Shown here piece after piece: positions 37,859-41,864 of a stretch of 41,864 nt of DNA; positions within the stretch are counted from its first letter, which is position 1, and each line of letters begins with the position of its first letter. Source of the stretch: Paracraurococcus ruber (GTDB taxonomy: Bacteria > Pseudomonadota > Alphaproteobacteria > Acetobacterales > Acetobacteraceae); the NCBI RefSeq assembly GCF_004353985.1, contig NZ_SMOA01000033.1, positions 1 through 41,864 on the forward strand, given 5' to 3'. The notes beneath the pieces were generated by a model. The model made no database searches, was not told where the DNA came from, and saw nothing but the letters and a program-made list of their open reading frames with translations. The position numbers were made by a program, and so were the translations under genes.

Positions 37859-38275
37859 ATGCCGGGGGTCGTCCTCGACGCCTCCTTCGCGCTCGCCTTT
37901 ATGCTGCCCGACGAGGCACAGCCGCTGCCGGGCGAGGCGCTGGCCGGAGCCGCGGTGCTCGGCCTGACCGTCCCGGAACTCTGGTGGATCGAGGTGGGAC
38001 ACGCCGCCCTGCAGGCGGTTCGCCACGGCCGGATGACGGAGGCGGAGCGACGCGACGGGTTGGCGCGCCTCGCCCGGCTGCCGATCGAGACCGATGCGGA
38101 GGGACGGCTGTTCGCCTGGACGGCGACGACGGCCCTGGCCGAACGGCATCGCCTCAGCCTCTACGACGCAACCTATCTCGAACTCGCGCTGCGGCTTGGC
38201 GCTGCCCTGGCGACCCTGGACGCGGCCCTGCGCCGGGCCGCCGCGGCCGAGGGCGTGGCGCTGCAACCGGCCTGA
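37859..38275 (+). CDS. PIN-domain toxin, VapC family
   Basis: This 138-residue ribonuclease toxin has the four acidic residues of the PIN active site in order: D7 in VVLDASFAL, the glutamate of ELWWIEVGHAAL (about residue 45), the aspartate of SLYDATYLELAL (about residue 102) and that of ALATLDAAL near 120. These coordinate the metal that cleaves tRNA or other RNA. The ATG at 37859 is 4 bp after the antitoxin stop, as expected for coupled translation. Its stop is 7 bp from the 3' end of the convergent AceE-like gene, with no terminator between. The RNA target cannot be read from the sequence. Confidence 0.9.
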   Translation: MPGVVLDASFALAFMLPDEAQPLPGEALAGAAVLGLTVPELWWIEVGHAALQAVRHGRMTEAERRDGLARLARLPIETDAEGRLFAWTATTALAERHRLSLYDATYLELALRLGAALATLDAALRRAAAAEGVALQPA

Positions 38276-38282
38276 CGCTGCA

Positions 38283-40688
38283 TCACCCCAGAAGCGCCTG
38301 GGCGCAGGCATCCAGGATGGCGTCCACGTCCAGCCCGTATTCCCGGTACAGGTCGGGGATGTCGCCGGCCTGGCCGAAATGGTCCACGCCCAGCGGCACC
38401 ACCTTCTGGCCGCGCACCGCGCCCAGCCAGGCATGCGCCGCCGGGTGGCCGTCCAGCACCGTCACCAGCGCGGCGTCCGGCGCCAGCGGCGCCAGCAGCT
38501 GCTCCACCCAGGACGGCCCGCCGAAGCCCTGCCGCGCCTTGCGCCGCGCCGCCAGCCAGCCGGCATGCAGCCGGTCGGGGGAGGTGATGGCCAGCAGCCC
38601 GGCCCCCGGCTCCTCCTCCCGCAGCTGCTCGAAGGCGGCCATCGCCTCCGGCGCCACCGGGCCCTGATAGGCGATGGCGATGCGAGCGCCCGGCGCCGGC
38701 GGCACCAGCCAGTAGCCGCCCGCCACCACCGCCTCGGCGTCCAGCGGCCGCGGCGCCTGCTCCAGCCCGCGGGTCGAGAGCCGCAGCCAGACCGAGGAGC
38801 CGTCCGGCGCCTGCATATGGCCGAAGCCCCAGCGCATCAGCGCCGCCACCTCGTCGGCGAAGGCCGGCTCGAAGCTCGCCAGCCGGTCCTGCGCCATGCC
38901 GATCAGCGGGGTGTTCAGCGACTGGTGCTGCCCGCCCTCCGGCGCCAGGGTGAGGCCGGAGGGCGTGCTGACCAGCATGAACCGCGCATCCTGGTAGCAG
39001 CCATAGATCAGCGCATCGAGGCCGCGGTTGACGAAGGGATCGTAGACCGTCCCGATCGGCAGCAGCCGCGCCCCGTACAGGTCATGCGCGAGGCCCAGCG
39101 CCGACAGCAGCAGGAACAGGTTCTGCTCGGCGATGCCGAGCTCGATGTGCTGGCCTTCGGGCGACATGCCCCAGCGCTGCGCCGAGGCCAGCTTGGCATC
39201 CCGGAAGACGTCGTTCTTCAGGTGCCGGTCGAAGATGCCGCGCCGGTTCACCCAGGGGCCGAGATTGGTCGAGACCGTCACGTCCGGGCTGGTGGTGACG
39301 ATGCGCCGGGCCAGCGCCGCCGCCTCCCCATGGCCGCGGCCCAGCTCGGCCAGCACCTCGCCGAAGGCCTGCTGGGTGGACATCTTCCGCCCGGCAGCGA
39401 CGCGCGGCACCGGGAAGCCGGCGCCCGGCACGGGCACCGGGTCGGCCTGCAGCCGCCGCCCCTCGGGCGCGACCGGGCGGGCGAAGGGCACGCCGTCCAC
39501 GAAGGCGCGCATCTCCGCCTCGGGGATGTCGAGGCCCTCGAAGGGGTCCCATTCATGCCCGTCGCGGATGCGCATCTCCGCCTTGAAGACGGCCATCTGC
39601 TCCCGGGTCATCAGCCCGGCATGGTTGTCCTTGTGCCCGGCGAAGGGCAGGCCCATGCCCTTGATGGTGTAGGCGATGAAGCAGGTCGGCTGGTCGCCCG
39701 CGGCGTCCTGGGCGCGGAAGGCCTCCAGCAGCGTTGCCACGTCCTGGCCGCCCAGGTTGGTCATCAGCGCGCCCAGCTCGTCATCCGACAGCGGGTCGAT
39801 GATGGCGCGGATCCCCGGCTCCCGCCCCAGGTCGGTCAGCAGCGCCGCGCGCCAGGCGGCGCCGCCCTGGAAGGTCAGCGCGGAGTAGAGGCTGTTCGGG
39901 CAGTCGTCGATCCAGCGGCGGAGCGACTCCCCGCCCTCCCGCGCGAAGGCCGCTTCCAGCCGCCGCCCGTATTTCAGGGTGACGACATTCCAGCCCATGT
40001 CGCGGAACAGGCCCTCGATCCGGCCGAAGAGCCGGTCCTGCACCACGCTGTCCAGGCTCTGGCGGTTGTAGTCGATGATCCACCAGACATTGCGGATGTC
40101 GTGCTTCCAGCCCTCCAGCAGGGCCTCGTAGATGTTGCCCTCATCCAGCTCGGCGTCGCCGACGATCGCCACATGGCGCCCCGCCGGGATCTCCGGCCGG
40201 CCCAGCCCGTGCAGCTTCACATAGTCCTGCACCAGGCTGCCGAAGCTGGTCAGCGCGACGCCGAGGCCGACGGAGCCGGTGGAGAAATCCACCTCCGTCC
40301 CGTCCTTGACCCGCGACGGATAGGGTTGGATGCCGCCGAATTGCCGCAGCGTCTCCAGCTTCTCCCGCTGCTGCCGGCCGAACAGGTAGTTCACCGCATG
40401 GAAGACCGGGCCGGCATGCGGCTTGATGGCGATGCGGTCCTGCGGCTTCAGGATCTCGAAGTAGAGCGCCGTGATGATTGAGACGACGGAGGCCGAGGAG
40501 GCCTGATGGCCGCCCACCTTCAGCCCGTCCCGGTTCGGCCGGATGTGGTTGGCGTGATGGATCATCCAGGCCGAGAGCCAGAGCAGCTTGCGCTCGATGG
40601 CATGCAGCAGGCGGAGGCGCGGCGCCTCCGGGTCGCGGTCGTCCGGATTGGTGACGGGCCCGGGCCCGCTCGAGGTCAGGACGTTCAC
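38283..40688 (-). CDS. AceE-like thiamine-diphosphate enzyme (pyruvate dehydrogenase E1/transketolase-like)
   Basis: The 801-residue protein resembles homodimeric E1 enzymes (AceE family). Visible elements are the pyrophosphate motif starting GDAELDEGN at 177 and ending IIDYN at 208, active-site-type histidines in KPHAGPVFHAVNY (H91, H97), a central pyrimidine-binding domain with HIELGIAEQNLFL that holds the catalytic glutamate, and a C-terminal transketolase-like domain. It is shorter than AceE (887) and no E2 or E3 gene lies nearby, so it may be an accessory E1, a transketolase-like enzyme or an unstudied ketoacid enzyme. A GTG start at 40688 with GGAG 8 bp upstream is preferred; the frame stays open upstream for 110 low-complexity codons. 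Confidence 0.85.
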   Translation of the reverse strand: MNVLTSSGPGPVTNPDDRDPEAPRLRLLHAIERKLLWLSAWMIHHANHIRPNRDGLKVGGHQASSASVVSIITALYFEILKPQDRIAIKPHAGPVFHAVNYLFGRQQREKLETLRQFGGIQPYPSRVKDGTEVDFSTGSVGLGVALTSFGSLVQDYVKLHGLGRPEIPAGRHVAIVGDAELDEGNIYEALLEGWKHDIRNVWWIIDYNRQSLDSVVQDRLFGRIEGLFRDMGWNVVTLKYGRRLEAAFAREGGESLRRWIDDCPNSLYSALTFQGGAAWRAALLTDLGREPGIRAIIDPLSDDELGALMTNLGGQDVATLLEAFRAQDAAGDQPTCFIAYTIKGMGLPFAGHKDNHAGLMTREQMAVFKAEMRIRDGHEWDPFEGLDIPEAEMRAFVDGVPFARPVAPEGRRLQADPVPVPGAGFPVPRVAAGRKMSTQQAFGEVLAELGRGHGEAAALARRIVTTSPDVTVSTNLGPWVNRRGIFDRHLKNDVFRDAKLASAQRWGMSPEGQHIELGIAEQNLFLLLSALGLAHDLYGARLLPIGTVYDPFVNRGLDALIYGCYQDARFMLVSTPSGLTLAPEGGQHQSLNTPLIGMAQDRLASFEPAFADEVAALMRWGFGHMQAPDGSSVWLRLSTRGLEQAPRPLDAEAVVAGGYWLVPPAPGARIAIAYQGPVAPEAMAAFEQLREEEPGAGLLAITSPDRLHAGWLAARRKARQGFGGPSWVEQLLAPLAPDAALVTVLDGHPAAHAWLGAVRGQKVVPLGVDHFGQAGDIPDLYREYGLDVDAILDACAQALLG

Positions 40689-41132
40689 CCTGCTTCTCCC
40701 ACGACACGTCTTGGCATGGCTTGTGGCCCGGCCTTGGGCCAGCCCGCAAGGCCCCTCCGCCCGCTGCCTGGCCCGCGTCGCCAGGGGCCCTCCGGCCCTG
40801 GCCGCTGCCGGGCGGGCAGGCGCGCCCCGCGCCATGCGGGCATGCCGGCGCGGGACGCGGCGGCAGCGGCAGCGGTACATCCGGCCGCCACGGCGGGGGC
40901 GTCCCCGGCGCGCGGCGCGACGAACGGCATGCCGGCACCCCCCCCGGAGGCGGCTTCCGCCCCGTCGCGGCGCAGGCCCGCTCGGCGCCCCCGACCCGCC
41001 GCCGCCTGGCCGGGCCATTGCCGCCGCGCCCCATCGCGGCCCATCACAGGGGGGTCAGGCAAACGGGACGTCATCCCGGGCCCGGGACCGCGCCGCTATC
41101 GTCCCGCGCGCTTCCAGGGAATTGTGTATCGC
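40689..41132. other. 444-bp divergent intergenic region
   Basis: Very GC-rich sequence between the AceE-like gene and the plus-strand membrane protein. I see no RNA gene, repeat, terminator or promoter worth calling. The frame upstream of the AceE-like gene is open here but reads arginine/alanine/glycine filler. Confidence 0.5.
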
Positions 41133-41864
41133 ATGCGACATCCCGGCCTGCTGGTCCGGCTCCTCCTCGGCACCCTGCTGCTCGCGGCGCCGGCCATGCT
41201 GAACCGGCAGCCGCTGCTCTACGAGGACATCTTCGCCTATCTGCGCGGCCCGGCGGTGCTGCTGGCCCAGGCCGGCGGCCCGCGCTTCCAGAATGCCTGG
41301 TCCCGCATGGGCCCGCCCGCCTCCGAAACGGCGGCCGCGGCACCCGCGCCGGTCGCCCCGCCGGTCGCGGCGCCCCCGGCCGCCACCCCCGCCGAGAAGG
41401 CCGAGCGCCATATCGAGGCCGGGCGGTCCATCTACTGGGGCAGCCTCGCCTATCTCGGCTGGTTCGCCGGCGGCTTCTGGGGGCTGGTGGTGCTCCAGGC
41501 GGCGCTGGTCGCCTGGCTGCTCGACCTGCTGCTGCTCCGGCTGCTGCGGCTGGGGCCGGGCTGGTATGCCGGGGCGCTGTCCGGGCTGACCCTCGCCACC
41601 CCCCTGCCCCTCTACATCGCCTATGTCATGCCGGACCTCTTCGCCGCCCTCGGCATCCTCGGCGCCGGGCTGCTGCTCGGCTTCTGGGGCGCGCTGCGGC
41701 AGGGGGAGCGGCTGGCGCTGCTGCTGCTGACCGCCTTCGCCGCCATGGCGCATGCCAGCCACCTGCTGACCCTGGCGGCGCTGCTGGCGCTGGGGACCGG
41801 CGCGGCGCTGCTGGGCCGGCTGCCGGCGCCGCGGCGGGCGCCGCTGCTCGGCCTCGCCGCCTGC
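41133..41864 (+). CDS. Polytopic membrane protein, GT-C glycosyltransferase-like (truncated by window edge)
   Basis: The frame is open from ATG 41133 to the window end (244 codons, no stop). A first helix (about residues 6-23) is followed by an acidic pair E31-D32 in NRQPLLYEDIFAYLRG, where GT-C glycosyltransferases such as PMT-family enzymes carry their catalytic acids. A soluble proline/alanine-rich loop with GRSIYWGSLAYLGW follows, then at least five further helices including LYIAYVMPDLFAALGIL. It resembles uncharacterised Acetobacteraceae membrane proteins. An alternative start is the in-frame GTG at 41124, which is closer to AGGGA. Activity and acceptor are unknown; the glycosyltransferase assignment is tentative. 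Confidence 0.65.
   Translation, partial: MRHPGLLVRLLLGTLLLAAPAMLNRQPLLYEDIFAYLRGPAVLLAQAGGPRFQNAWSRMGPPASETAAAAPAPVAPPVAAPPAATPAEKAERHIEAGRSIYWGSLAYLGWFAGGFWGLVVLQAALVAWLLDLLLLRLLRLGPGWYAGALSGLTLATPLPLYIAYVMPDLFAALGILGAGLLLGFWGALRQGERLALLLLTAFAAMAHASHLLTLAALLALGTGAALLGRLPAPRRAPLLGLAAC

Noticed and set aside
40689-41018. 110-codon N-terminal extension of the AceE-like protein
   Set aside because: Arginine/alanine/glycine filler without homology, and a good ribosome-binding site precedes the GTG at 40688.

Overview
The window is a GC-rich chromosomal segment of an alphaproteobacterium, most likely from the Acetobacteraceae/Rhodospirillales (a Roseomonas-like organism). This rests on base composition, codon use, and a gene order I recognise as typical of that group: nuoA-N, birA, coaX, rnj, DUF1467, proS, lol genes and dnaE, next to tig, clpP, clpX, lon and hupB. 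It is an inference from content; no marker gene such as 16S rRNA is present. Almost all of the window is core genome, and no phage, insertion sequence or CRISPR array is visible.

Layout, left to right. Positions 1-1885 (minus strand) hold a methionine ABC importer, metN-metI and the first codons of the lipoprotein gene, behind a plausible promoter. A divergent stand-alone RAM-domain (Lrp/AsnC effector domain) protein follows at 2102-2356. dnaE (DNA polymerase III alpha) is at 2412-5867. A small heme-copper-oxidase-subunit-I-like membrane protein is on the plus strand (5966-6388). Then comes the minus-strand unit proS, two tandem LolC/E-type permeases, lolD (6392-10906). A 533-bp spacer carries three terminator-type hairpins and a likely small RNA. 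DUF1467 and ribonuclease J follow (11440-13463), then coaX, birA and the complete 14-gene nuo operon for respiratory complex I (13755-29834). Genes in this unit overlap or nearly touch, except for larger gaps at coaX/rnj and nuoI/nuoJ.

From 30091 to 37472 the window holds tRNA-Asp, tRNA-Val, the nucleoid protein HU, Lon, ClpX, ClpP, trigger factor and tRNA-Leu, all on the minus strand. This is a protein-folding and proteolysis cluster in which ClpP and ClpX are adjacent and Lon may have a heat-shock promoter. The plus-strand accessory piece at 37594-38275 is a Phd/YefM-PIN toxin-antitoxin pair. Its promoter places the start of transcription almost on the ATG and contains a direct repeat that could be the autoregulatory operator. 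It runs convergently into an orphan AceE-like thiamine-diphosphate enzyme (38283-40688). The window ends in a truncated polytopic membrane protein resembling GT-C glycosyltransferases.

The most noteworthy items are the candidate small RNA with a C/U-rich anti-Shine-Dalgarno linker (about 11222-11312), the tandem LolC/E duplication with a 56-bp identical tract, the toxin-antitoxin promoter, a 32-bp near-perfect palindrome between tRNA-Asp and nuoA, and the orphan E1-type enzyme. No clearly new multi-gene system was found; the window is mostly well-conserved housekeeping DNA.
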